Of a DNA stretch of 64,000 nt, positions 17,868-26,387 are shown in pieces. Origin of the DNA: Microbulbifer sp. ALW1 (GTDB lineage: Bacteria; Pseudomonadota; Gammaproteobacteria; Pseudomonadales; Cellvibrionaceae); contig NZ_CP047569.1 in assembly GCF_009903625.1 (NCBI RefSeq), positions 3,838,001 through 3,902,000 of the forward strand. Reading direction: 5' to 3'. A program made the position numbers and the translations under genes. Position 1 is the first letter of the stretch; each line of letters opens with the position of its first letter. The notes under the pieces are model-generated. The model saw only the letters and a program-made list of their open reading frames with translations, did no database searches and was not told where the DNA came from.

Positions 17868-18293
17868 ATGACCCGAATAGACTTCTACGTCCTCCCTTCT
17901 GAAAACCCGGGAGAAATCGACAACTTCGCCTGCCGCCTTGCCGAGAAAGCCTTCCGCAACGGCCTGCGGGTACTGATTGCCGTGGATACGCCCGAACAGG
18001 CACAAAAATTCGATGACCTGCTGTGGGACTTCCGGGAAGACAGCTTCCTGCCCCACGCTCCGCAAAACGCCGACCAGCAGGCCGCCATCGAAATCAACAG
18101 CGGCGAAGACCCCGGCCAACACCACGGCCTCCTCATCAACCTCTGTGCCGACATACCCACCTGGTTCAGCCAGTTCGACCGCCTCGCGGAAATCGTCTGC
18201 CAGCATCCGGACTCCCTCGCCCGCTCCAGAACGCGATACAGTCACTTTCGCGACAGGGGATATCCGTTACAATCCCATAAAATTCCCAACTAA
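17868..18293 (+). CDS. holC: DNA polymerase III subunit chi
   Basis: 141 residues, the normal size. MTRIDFYVLPSENP opens the single domain; LIAVDTPEQAQKFDDLLWDF and FLPHA match HolC, and the C-terminal RTRYSHFRDRGYPLQSHKI is the family's end motif. Chi joins psi in the clamp-loader complex and binds SSB. Gene order holC-orphan-valS is common in relatives. The inverted structured repeat sits just upstream. Confidence 0.92.
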   Translation: MTRIDFYVLPSENPGEIDNFACRLAEKAFRNGLRVLIAVDTPEQAQKFDDLLWDFREDSFLPHAPQNADQQAAIEINSGEDPGQHHGLLINLCADIPTWFSQFDRLAEIVCQHPDSLARSRTRYSHFRDRGYPLQSHKIPN

Positions 18294-18314
18294 AGCGCAC
18301 AGCAAACGCCAACC

Positions 18315-19334
18315 ATGTCCGGTCGAAAGAAAAATAGAAAACACCACCGCGGCCAGCCCTCCCACGAGTTGCTCAACGAGCTCAACTCGCTGCGGGAACT
18401 GCTCGGCAGTGACATGGAAGCCGATATCCCCCTGCTCGACCAGGTTGCAACACCCTCCCCCGGCAGCAGCGATCAGCCCTCAGCCAGCGCAAGTAGCCAC
18501 CCATCCCCATCACAGCGCGCACCACTGGCACCGCCGCGCCCGCTGCAGGAAGCCGACCTGCCTATCCTGTTCAGCCCGGTCGACGAAGAACCGATCGAGG
18601 AGATGACCTCGCAACTGAGCGACGCCGACCTGGAACTGCTGCGCCCGCTACAGAACCTGCCGCGCAAGCCTGGAACACCGGCACCGCAGATTGAGACCGT
18701 CTCGCCGGAGTCGCCAGCAGCGGAAGTCCGCATCGAGGCCGACAGGGAGCCAATAGAGTTGAATGCACAGCGACAGGAGCCTCGCGAAGAGTTTCAGCCC
18801 AGCCTGTTCGAGGGCCCTCAAGGCGAGGAGCCAAGTGTGCAGGAGATCGTGCAGCAACAAGCTCCCCTCAAGCAGAGCTCCAAAGAGGATTCCAAAGAAC
18901 AACGCCCGAAAGACCGGGTAATAGAGCCTCAAATATCTGCTGCGCCACGCGAAACTTCCAAAGGGGCACCAGATGCACCGGTAACAGAAGAACCGGCAAA
19001 AGAAGCACCGATTAAAAAAGCCAGCCAATACAAAGTGCCGGTAATGACCGAAAACCCATTCCTGCCCCCACATATCCGCGCACGCCTGACGGGCGGCCGG
19101 ATTCCGCGTCCCGAGGTCGAACCAGCAGCTCCCTCCCCGGAGCCTGCGGCTATCGCCCAGGAACCCGCTGCGGCACCGGAAGAGGAACAGGAACAAAAAC
19201 AGCCGACGCCAAGTGAACGGGAACGCCTGATCAAGCAACTGGTGGGGGAACAAATGGCCGAGCTGGAACAACAGCTCAGGGCCAATATCACGGCGCTGGT
19301 GGACGAAATTTACCCCCTGGAAGCACCCGAGTAG
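18315..19334 (+). CDS. Low-complexity protein between holC and valS, function unknown
   Basis: 339 residues, 21 bp after holC. A basic start (MSGRKKNRKHHRGQ) leads into a short helix ELLNELNSLRELLGSD, then a long disordered Pro/Glu/Ala/Ser-rich stretch (about 50-225). Conserved-looking islands stand out: ADLPILFSPVDEEP, MTENPFLPPHIRARLTGGR (about 236-255) and a C-terminal coiled-coil-prone end, ERLIKQLVGEQMAELEQQLR. This island-and-linker pattern suggests a scaffold or adaptor with short binding peptides. I do not recognise a named family. Likely cotranscribed with holC; valS has its own promoter at 19377-19405. Confidence 0.75.
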   Translation: MSGRKKNRKHHRGQPSHELLNELNSLRELLGSDMEADIPLLDQVATPSPGSSDQPSASASSHPSPSQRAPLAPPRPLQEADLPILFSPVDEEPIEEMTSQLSDADLELLRPLQNLPRKPGTPAPQIETVSPESPAAEVRIEADREPIELNAQRQEPREEFQPSLFEGPQGEEPSVQEIVQQQAPLKQSSKEDSKEQRPKDRVIEPQISAAPRETSKGAPDAPVTEEPAKEAPIKKASQYKVPVMTENPFLPPHIRARLTGGRIPRPEVEPAAPSPEPAAIAQEPAAAPEEEQEQKQPTPSERERLIKQLVGEQMAELEQQLRANITALVDEIYPLEAPE

Positions 19335-19376
19335 CTCTTATCCGGGCTCGGGTCTGCCATCCGACGGCGGGCAGCC

Positions 19377-19405
19377 TTTTGCCCTACCCGCCCCGGCGGT
19401 ATAAT
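19377..19405 (+). promoter_or_regulatory. valS promoter
   Basis: Perfect -10 TATAAT (19400-19405) in the context GGCGGTATAATTCCGCC, with a weak -35 (TTTTGC, 19377-19382) at 17 bp spacing. The predicted leader is about 112 nt. Confidence 0.65.
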
Positions 19406-19523
19406 TCCGCCCCTATTTATATACTCACCCTTTTATACTCATCCTTACATTTCATCGCCCCGGTGTGACCATTGATCCGGCCCCGGGCGGCAAAGCGATT
19501 CAAAGCAAGGCATTCCCCCGCGC

Positions 19524-22295
19524 ATGGACAAGACATACCAGCCCAACGCCATCGAACAACAGTGGTACAAAACCTGGGAAGACAACGGCTACTTCAAGCC
19601 CTCCGGCGATACCGCCGCCGATCCCTACTGCATCATGATTCCGCCGCCGAACGTCACCGGCAGCCTGCACATGGGCCACGGTTTCCAGGAGTCCATCATG
19701 GATGCCCTGATCCGCTACCACCGCATGAAGGGCGACAACACCCTGTGGCAAGTAGGTACCGACCACGCCGGTATCGCTACCCAAATGGTGGTGGAGCGTC
19801 TGCTGAGCGCAGAAGGCAAGAACCGCCACGAACTGGGTCGCGACAAGTTCATCGAGAAAGTGTGGGAATGGAAGGAAGAGTCCGGCGGCAATATCACCCG
19901 CCAGCTGCGCCGCCTCGGCGCCAGCCCGGACTGGTCGCGCGAGCGCTTCACCATGGACGACGGCTTCTACAAGGCGGTGCAGGAAGTCTTCATCCGCCTT
20001 TACGAAGACGACCTGATCTACCGCGGCAAGCGCCTGGTGAACTGGGACCCGAAACTGCACACCGCAATTTCCGACCTGGAAGTACTGAACGAGGAAGAAC
20101 AGGGCCACCTGTGGCACTTCCGCTATCCACTGTCTGACGGCTCCGGCCATCTCGTGGTTGCCACCACCCGCCCGGAAACCATGCTCGGCGACACCGCCGT
20201 GGCGGTGCATCCGGAAGACGAGCGCTATAAGCACCTGATCGGCAAGACCATCAAACTGCCGCTCACCGACCGCGAGATCCCGATCATCGCCGACGACTAT
20301 GTCGACCTGGAGTTCGGTACCGGTTGTGTGAAGATCACCCCGGCCCACGATTTCAACGACTACGAAATGGGCCAGCGCCACAACCTCGAGATGATAAACA
20401 TCCTCGATGCAGACGCCAATCTGAACGACAACGTGCCGGAGAAGTACCGCGGCATGGAACGCTTTGCCGCGCGCAAGCAGATTGTCGACGACCTGGATGA
20501 TCTCGGCCTGCTGGAAAAAATCGACCCGCACACGTTGAAAGTACCCCGCGGTGACCGCAGTGGTGTCGTGATCGAGCCGTGGCTCACCGACCAGTGGTAC
20601 GTGAAAACCCAGCCGCTGGCAGACGAAGCCATCAAGGTGGTGGAAGACGGCCGCGTGGAATTCGTGCCGAAAAACTACGAGAACATGTACTTTTCCTGGA
20701 TGCGCGACATCCAGGACTGGTGTATCTCCCGCCAGCTGTGGTGGGGCCACCGCATCCCGGCCTGGTACGACAACGACGGCAAGGTCTACGTCGGTCGCAG
20801 CGAGGAAGAAGTACGCCAGAAGCACAATTTGGGCGATATCGAACTGCGCCAGGACGACGACGTACTCGACACCTGGTTCTCCTCCGGCCTGTGGACCTTC
20901 GGCACACTGGGCTGGCCGGAAGAAACCCCGGAGCTGGCGGCGTTCCACCCGACCTCCGTGCTGGTCACCGGCTTCGACATTATCTTCTTCTGGGTCGCAC
21001 GCATGATGATGCTGACCCTCTACTTCAAGAAAGAAGTGCCGTTCAAAACCGTCTACGTACACGGCCTGGTGCGCGACGGTCAGGGCCAGAAGATGTCCAA
21101 GTCCAAGGGCAATGTGCTGGACCCCATCGACCTGATCGACGGCATTGACCTCGAGAGCCTGGTAGCCAAGCGCACCTCGGGCATGATGGTGCCGCACCTG
21201 CGCGAGAAGATCGAGAAGCAGACCCGCAAAGAATTCCCGGAAGGCCTCGCCGCCTACGGCACCGATGCCCTGCGCTACACCTATTACTCGCTGGCCTCTA
21301 CCGGTCGCGACATCAAGTTCGATGTGGGTCGTATCGAAGGCTTCCGAAACTTCTGCAACAAGATCTGGAACGCCTCCCGCTACGTGCTGCAGAACTGCGA
21401 CGGTCACGATTGCGGCCAGGATGGCAGCGAAGATTTTGAGCTGAGCATCGCCGATCGCTGGATCATTTCCCTGCTGCAGCGCACCGAGCTGACCGTAAAG
21501 GAAGCAATCGATAATTATCGATTCGACCTGGCCTCCCAGGCACTGTACGACTTTGTATGGGGCGAGTACTGCAGCTGGTACCTGGAACTGTCCAAGCCGG
21601 TGCTGTGGGACGACAACGCCTCGGATGCGGTGAAGAAAGGCACCCGCCGCACCCTGATCCGCGTGCTGGAAACCATTCTGCGCCTGGCACACCCGCTGAT
21701 GCCGTACATCACCGAAGAGATCTGGCAGCGCGTGAAAGGTCTCGCCGGCGCGAGCGGCGACACCATCATGTTGCAGCCCTACCCGGAAGCCAACCAGCAC
21801 CGCATCGACGACAATGCCGAAGCGGCGATTGCCTGGCTGAAAGGCGTCATCGAAGGCGTGCGTAATATTCGCGGTGAAATGAATATTTCCCCGGCGAAGA
21901 AAATCCCGCTGATCCTGCGCAACGGTTCCGAGCAGGACCAGGACCTGCTGAACCAGACGCGCAGCCTGCTCACCAAACTGGCGAGCCTGGAGTCCATCGA
22001 CTGGCTGGAAAAAGGTACCGATGCGCCAGCCTCCTCCACCTCCCTGGTCGGCGAGCTGGAACTGCTGGTGCCGATGGCAGGCCTGATCGACGTAGAAGCG
22101 GAAAGCGCGCGTCTGCAGAAGGAGATCGACAAACTGGGTAAAGAGCTAGGCCGCGTATCCGGCAAGCTCAACAACCCCAAATTTGTCGACAAGGCCCCGC
22201 AGGAAGTTGTGGACAAAGAGAAGGCCAAGCTGGCAGAAATGGAAAGCGCCCGCGCCCGTTTCGAGCAGCAGCTGGAATCTCTGAAAAACCTGTAA
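19524..22295 (+). CDS. valS: Valine-tRNA ligase
   Basis: 923 residues, a typical bacterial ValRS. The class I HIGH motif appears as HMGH in [14 protein letters not shown] (near residue 48), and [16 protein letters not shown] near residue 525 is the second ATP site. The editing domain lies between them and the tRNA-anticodon domain follows. The C-terminal coiled coil characteristic of ValRS is present ([20 protein letters not shown] and [20 protein letters not shown]). It charges tRNA-Val in the cytoplasm. Ends at a strong bidirectional terminator. Confidence 0.98.
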   Translation: MDKTYQPNAIEQQWYKTWEDNGYFKPSGDTAADPYCIMIPPPNVTGSLHMGHGFQESIMDALIRYHRMKGDNTLWQVGTDHAGIATQMVVERLLSAEGKNRHELGRDKFIEKVWEWKEESGGNITRQLRRLGASPDWSRERFTMDDGFYKAVQEVFIRLYEDDLIYRGKRLVNWDPKLHTAISDLEVLNEEEQGHLWHFRYPLSDGSGHLVVATTRPETMLGDTAVAVHPEDERYKHLIGKTIKLPLTDREIPIIADDYVDLEFGTGCVKITPAHDFNDYEMGQRHNLEMINILDADANLNDNVPEKYRGMERFAARKQIVDDLDDLGLLEKIDPHTLKVPRGDRSGVVIEPWLTDQWYVKTQPLADEAIKVVEDGRVEFVPKNYENMYFSWMRDIQDWCISRQLWWGHRIPAWYDNDGKVYVGRSEEEVRQKHNLGDIELRQDDDVLDTWFSSGLWTFGTLGWPEETPELAAFHPTSVLVTGFDIIFFWVARMMMLTLYFKKEVPFKTVYVHGLVRDGQGQKMSKSKGNVLDPIDLIDGIDLESLVAKRTSGMMVPHLREKIEKQTRKEFPEGLAAYGTDALRYTYYSLASTGRDIKFDVGRIEGFRNFCNKIWNASRYVLQNCDGHDCGQDGSEDFELSIADRWIISLLQRTELTVKEAIDNYRFDLASQALYDFVWGEYCSWYLELSKPVLWDDNASDAVKKGTRRTLIRVLETILRLAHPLMPYITEEIWQRVKGLAGASGDTIMLQPYPEANQHRIDDNAEAAIAWLKGVIEGVRNIRGEMNISPAKKIPLILRNGSEQDQDLLNQTRSLLTKLASLESIDWLEKGTDAPASSTSLVGELELLVPMAGLIDVEAESARLQKEIDKLGKELGRVSGKLNNPKFVDKAPQEVVDKEKAKLAEMESARARFEQQLESLKNL

Positions 22296-22319
22296 GTCTC
22301 ACGATTTACGGGTAAAAAA

Positions 22320-22358
22320 ATGGCGAACCGGAAACGGTTCGCCATTTATTGTTTTGAT
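22320..22358. terminator. Bidirectional terminator between valS and the ATP-grasp gene
   Basis: Stem ATGGCGAACCG-GAAA-CGGTTCGCCAT (22320-22345), eleven bases with a GAAA tetraloop, then TTTATTGTTTT. An A run on the left side (22313-22320) serves the leftward gene. Confidence 0.9.
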
Positions 22359-22372
22359 TGCCTTAAAGCGAT

Positions 22373-23359
22373 TTACATCGAGCCGGGTGCGGCAAAATAG
22401 TCCATGGAGTATGCCACCCGCTCTTCCACGTTTTTCTCCAGCTGCTCCATCTCCATCGACTCAATATGCTCAAGGCGGGTGCGCAAGCCGATGCCATTGG
22501 CAATCTGGATCGCAAGACCCGGACGGGCATTGGCCTCCAGTAACAGAGGGCCGCGCTTGCGGTCGAGGACTATGTCGCAGCCGAGGTAACCGAGGCCGGT
22601 CATTTCATAGCAGCTGGCCGCCAGGCGCACCAGTTCCGCCCAGCCCGGCACCTCAAGATCGGAAAACGGCATTTGGGTATCGGGGTGAATATCCACCCGG
22701 ATACCGCGCTGCACCGCATGGGAGGCTTTGCCAGTGGCGAGGTCAATTCCCACCCCCACAGCGCCCTGGTGCAGGTTCGCCTTGCCATCGGAGTCGTGCG
22801 TGGAACATCGCAGCATGGCCATCACCGGAAAACCGCGAAATACAATCACGCGGATATCGGGCACGCCTTCGAAGGAATACTTGTCAAAAATCGGATCGAA
22901 ATCCACCAGTGCTTCGATCATCACCCGGTCGGGCTTACCACCGAGGCTGTAGAGGCCACTGTGCACATTACTGACATGGCGCTGGATATCCAGTGCCGTC
23001 ACCCTGTTTCCCGAGGGCTTGAGGTAATCGTCGCCATCGCGCCCGACAATAACCAGAATACCCTTGCCGCCAGAGCCGCGCGCCGGCTTGATCACGAACT
23101 TTTCCAGCGGCTCGATCACCTGCATAACCCGGGTGCGGCTGGGCTGGGTTTCAAAGGCCGCAATCAGCTCGGGGACCGGAATACGGAAACGCTTGGCCTG
23201 GCGCTTGGTGTTGAGTTTGTCATCGACAATCGGGTATTTGTCCCGGTCGTTGTAACGTGCGATATAACGCACGTTACGCGCATTCATACCCAACACACCA
23301 ATTTTGCGCAACTGGAATGGCGAGACCAGCCCGCCGCGGAAAAAGGACGGCAACTGCAT
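22373..23359 (-). CDS. ATP-grasp protein, alpha-L-glutamate ligase-like (RimK-related)
   Basis: 328 residues. ATP-grasp features: a lysine strand FVIKPARGSGGKGILVIVGR, a central VMIEALVDFDPIF and the metal-binding LGCDIVLDRKRGPLLLEANARPGLAIQIAN. It belongs to the group annotated as alpha-L-glutamate ligase-like proteins, which join amino acids to a carboxylate using ATP. The ATG shares one base with the stop of the upstream gene (TAATG), giving tight coupling. It is the last of three genes with the 7TM transglutaminase-like protein and the retropepsin-like protein, a recurring trio. The substrate is unknown. Confidence 0.88.
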   Translation of the reverse strand: MQLPSFFRGGLVSPFQLRKIGVLGMNARNVRYIARYNDRDKYPIVDDKLNTKRQAKRFRIPVPELIAAFETQPSRTRVMQVIEPLEKFVIKPARGSGGKGILVIVGRDGDDYLKPSGNRVTALDIQRHVSNVHSGLYSLGGKPDRVMIEALVDFDPIFDKYSFEGVPDIRVIVFRGFPVMAMLRCSTHDSDGKANLHQGAVGVGIDLATGKASHAVQRGIRVDIHPDTQMPFSDLEVPGWAELVRLAASCYEMTGLGYLGCDIVLDRKRGPLLLEANARPGLAIQIANGIGLRTRLEHIESMEMEQLEKNVEERVAYSMDYFAAPGSM

Positions 23360-24891
23360 TAGCGCACCAGCTGGCGGAAGCGCGCCAGTTCACCAAGGCG
23401 GAAACCGGTGTAGTTGCCGATGATCAGGATTACCCCCAGCAGTACCAGCAGCAATTCCGGGAAGTTGAATGTCCAGTGTTCAATAAAGCGGTTGGTCATT
23501 ACCCACCAGGCGAGCACTGCCACCAGCAGACTGCCGCCGGCCTGCACCACCACTTCGTAAGGGCCATCCTCTTCCCACACGATGGACATGCGCTCGATGG
23601 TCCAGGCGAGAATGATCATCGGGAAGAAAGTCACCGTCAGCGCCTGCTCGATACCCAGCTTGTAGCTCACCACGCTGATGGCGCCCATCAATATCACCAC
23701 CGTCACCACCACGGCGGCGATCCTCGCCACAAGGAGCAGGTTGAGCCGGCTTAAATAGAAGCGCACCCACAGCCCCAGAATCAGGATCAGCACAAAAATG
23801 GACAGGCCGGTGAGCAGCTGGGTTTCAATAAAGGCAATGGCCAACAGTACCGGCATGAAGGTACCGGAAGTGCGCAAGCCCACAAAAACGCGCAACAGAA
23901 CTACCACCAGGGCACCCACCGGCACCAGCAGGATCAGCTTGAAGATGCTCTGCTGCTCGATGGGCAAGCTGTAAATGGAGAAGTCCACCAGGGCTTCTTT
24001 CTCCTGGCTGGTGCTGAGCATGGCCACATCGCGGGCCGGCACATCGTTGGAGATTACCGAGAAGGTGACCTTGGAATTGCGCCCGCCTTCCACATCCAAC
24101 AGGCTCTTACCGCCGCGCTGCCAGATAAAGAAGTTTTTCGGCACCCCTGGAGAACCGCTCAGCGGCTCGAATACTACCCAGCGCTTGCCGTCATAGATTT
24201 CCAGCAGGTCTTCCGGATCCAGGCGGCGCCGGTCATCTTCCAGGTAAAGCCCGCGAATCCGGTGCGCGGGAATATCCGCGGCAGCCAGCACCAGCAGCGA
24301 CACATCCACAAAGGACTGATCGCGGTAATAGCCGAAGATCAGGTTGCGGTCCTGATTGCGATTGTCACCCAGGGCAATCAGCAATTCGGAGGTGAAGGTG
24401 CGAATATCGGAGGAGCGCTCACGTGCGGTTTCCACCAGCGAGAAAATCGCCTGGCGCACCGCTTCCTGCTCACGGGCACCGAGCAAGGGCTTGGTGACTT
24501 CCGTACTCAGATCGAGGGGCTGTTCCAGTGCTGCGCCGGGTGTCTGATGCACATCCAGCTGATAAAACAGGGATTGCGACCCCGCCGCGTGACGCTTGGC
24601 CCAGACCGCACGATATTCGTCATCGGCACGAATGATATTGAACCCGTAGCCGGATGAACTGAAGGTTTCCCCCAGCACTTCCATATTGCGCTGAGCGCGC
24701 GGCAAGGTGAGGGCCGCTTTGACAGGACCGCCGTCCGCGGTAAAGCCTACTTTGGCTTCGATAGTCCAGACGGTGCGGTATTCACCGGGCAACAGAGGGA
24801 AGCCCAGTTCAAAATGTTTATAGATGGTGAGGCCGGCGCCCATCAGTGCGAGCAGCGCGGCGAGAATATAGACCTGAGCCCGTGGCGACAT
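23359..24891 (-). CDS. Inactive transglutaminase fused to seven transmembrane helices
   Basis: 510 residues. One N-terminal helix (VYILAALLALMGAGLTIY) is followed by a periplasmic transglutaminase-like domain (about 30-285) and a bundle of about seven helices to the C-terminus (for example LILLVPVGALVVVLLRVFVGL). Where active transglutaminases have the catalytic Cys, this protein reads DQSFVDVSLLVLAAADIPAHRIRG, so the nucleophile is absent while the fold-specific pattern stays. It may bind a peptide or peptidoglycan-related ligand and signal through the membrane. Neighbours are the coupled ATP-grasp ligase and the retropepsin-like lipoprotein 109 bp upstream. Confidence 0.88.
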   Translation of the reverse strand: MSPRAQVYILAALLALMGAGLTIYKHFELGFPLLPGEYRTVWTIEAKVGFTADGGPVKAALTLPRAQRNMEVLGETFSSSGYGFNIIRADDEYRAVWAKRHAAGSQSLFYQLDVHQTPGAALEQPLDLSTEVTKPLLGAREQEAVRQAIFSLVETARERSSDIRTFTSELLIALGDNRNQDRNLIFGYYRDQSFVDVSLLVLAAADIPAHRIRGLYLEDDRRRLDPEDLLEIYDGKRWVVFEPLSGSPGVPKNFFIWQRGGKSLLDVEGGRNSKVTFSVISNDVPARDVAMLSTSQEKEALVDFSIYSLPIEQQSIFKLILLVPVGALVVVLLRVFVGLRTSGTFMPVLLAIAFIETQLLTGLSIFVLILILGLWVRFYLSRLNLLLVARIAAVVVTVVILMGAISVVSYKLGIEQALTVTFFPMIILAWTIERMSIVWEEDGPYEVVVQAGGSLLVAVLAWWVMTNRFIEHWTFNFPELLLVLLGVILIIGNYTGFRLGELARFRQLVR

Positions 24892-25000
24892 TCGCCATTC
24901 CCCGCTTAGTTGTTGTGTACAGCTTGTGGCTGCTTATTCTTGCCGGTAACTGGCGGATCTGCCAGTGCCCGGCACACATTTTGGGGCTTTAGTACTGGAA

Positions 25001-25684
25001 TTATTTGCTAAAGGAAGGCAATTGCGGCTTACCCTGTACCTGTTTGCGGCTGACATCCACTACTGCGGCGTCTTTCAGGAAGTTGCGCCCCACCAGCAGT
25101 GGGAACTCAAACTCCCCGCGCTCGATCAGGTTGACCTCGACCATATGGGTCACCTCACCCACGGTGAGGCTCATGTCGACAATGGGGCGGCGCTGGCGAT
25201 CGAAACCCGGGCGGGCAACCCGCACATGGCGCTTGATGGGCAGCTCGACATTGACAGGTTCGACATCACTGCCGTCACCCAGCTTAAAGCGTACCCACTC
25301 GCTGCCATCGCGCTCGAATGGGGTCAGGTCCAGCACACTCAGCGAACAAGTCGCTGCGCCGGTATCCACCAGTGCGCGCAGGCGCACGCCGCCCGGCTCC
25401 ACGGTAAACAGCTCTTCCGAACCCAGCACCAGCTTGTCTTTGGCAACCGGCACTTCCACCACTTTTTCGAAATTGCGCTCAATCACCCGCTCCACCACTT
25501 TGACTTCGGGCTCAGCACACACCACGGTTTCCGCCGCAGGGCAGAGACTCGGATCGAAATCGGCGGTTGTCAGGGTCGGGGATTCATCCGTTGCCGGGGT
25601 TCCGGCACCGATATCTGGCAGGTTCTGGCAACCGGCAAGCAGCTGCGCAACCAGTAAAAAGCAAACTAAAGGCAAAAACCGCAT
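25001..25684 (-). CDS. Retropepsin-like aspartic peptidase lipoprotein (ATP-dependent zinc protease family)
   Basis: 227 residues. A lipoprotein signal MRFLPLVCFLLVAQLLAGC is followed by a 60-residue linker with several Cys and a retropepsin-like domain. LRALVDTGAATCSLSVLDL holds the catalytic Asp-Thr-Gly, and FPLLVGRNFLKDAAVVDVS is the closing strand. The family name 'ATP-dependent zinc protease' (PF05618) is historical; the fold is that of single-domain aspartic proteases acting as dimers. It heads the trio with the transglutaminase-like 7TM protein and the ATP-grasp ligase, suggesting a protease-sensor-ligase module at the inner face of the envelope. Confidence 0.87.
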   Translation of the reverse strand: MRFLPLVCFLLVAQLLAGCQNLPDIGAGTPATDESPTLTTADFDPSLCPAAETVVCAEPEVKVVERVIERNFEKVVEVPVAKDKLVLGSEELFTVEPGGVRLRALVDTGAATCSLSVLDLTPFERDGSEWVRFKLGDGSDVEPVNVELPIKRHVRVARPGFDRQRRPIVDMSLTVGEVTHMVEVNLIERGEFEFPLLVGRNFLKDAAVVDVSRKQVQGKPQLPSFSK

Positions 25685-26024
25685 CTGTTTATTACTACCT
25701 TAAGGGGCGGAAAAGCCGGCCCTGTGCGATGTTTTTTGTGTATTCCTGGCGGTATGGGGGTCGGACCGTCCATGTCGCCCGATTTTTGCGAAGCCCGGAT
25801 AGTACCTCATCCGCCGTCAGGCTGCACCGGAGCCAGGGTGGACTCCCAAGGCCAGCGGCACCCAATGCAACCGGTGAAGGATAGTCTCCGGCGCAAATCA
25901 AGACGAGATGGTACCAATTGGTCACAACGAATCAAGCGACATCCGGCCCGACAGTGAATCCACTGGCCGTTTCCGGCACTATTTGCGCCGCCAATTGACC
26001 ACCCCAATCGTCCAACTCGACGAC
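25685..26024. other. Intergenic region upstream of the retropepsin-like gene
   Basis: About 340 bp between the retropepsin-like gene and the end of yqcC; it must contain the promoter of the leftward trio. A 76-codon leftward open frame (25695-25925) lacks a recognisable product or ribosome site and is not called. No hairpin with a T tract was seen. Confidence 0.35.
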
Positions 26025-26357
26025 TCAGCCCTCGCCCTGCTCCAGGCGCTCGTCGATCTCGGACAGCTTGCGCACCAACGCGGCCACCGGCAGCTCGCCA
26101 CCGCGGAAAAACTCCTCTGCCATGGGCGCTACACCGCATTTCTGCGGCAGTGGTTGCTCGAACTCCACCAAGTGGCTCATGCGCGGCAAAAAGACAAACT
26201 GCAACCACTGTGGCAGTGTCAGGGTATCCACGCAAAAGGGTTGGGTGCTGGCCAGGGCTTCTGGCGAAGGCCACTCTTCATCCCATAGATTGAGCGTACG
26301 CAGCTCCGCTTCCAGCTCCAGTAACAGGGTGGCAATATCGGGGTAAATCGACTTCAT
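26025..26357 (-). CDS. yqcC: YqcC family protein
   Basis: 110 residues, all-helical and of normal length for YqcC (DUF446). Recognisable segments are LLLELEAELRTLNLWDEEWPS, FCVDTLTLPQWLQFVFLPRM and the C-terminal helix PVAALVRKLSEIDERLEQ. The biochemical role of YqcC is not established; in E. coli it lies beside truC, a tRNA pseudouridine synthase gene, which is not seen here. It follows dinG by 30 bp on the same strand and may be cotranscribed. Confidence 0.85.
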   Translation of the reverse strand: MKSIYPDIATLLLELEAELRTLNLWDEEWPSPEALASTQPFCVDTLTLPQWLQFVFLPRMSHLVEFEQPLPQKCGVAPMAEEFFRGGELPVAALVRKLSEIDERLEQGEG

Positions 26358-26387
26358 TGATTCAAATTAGTTCAGTTAATGGGGCGC

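Noticed and set aside
19500..21800. Very long open frame (766 codons) on the minus strand opposite valS
   Set aside because: It lies entirely opposite the clear valS gene and has no family features; long antisense frames are expected in GC-rich coding DNA.
25695..25925. 76-codon leftward frame before the retropepsin-like gene
   Set aside because: No family, no ribosome site, and it occupies the region where the trio's promoter must be.
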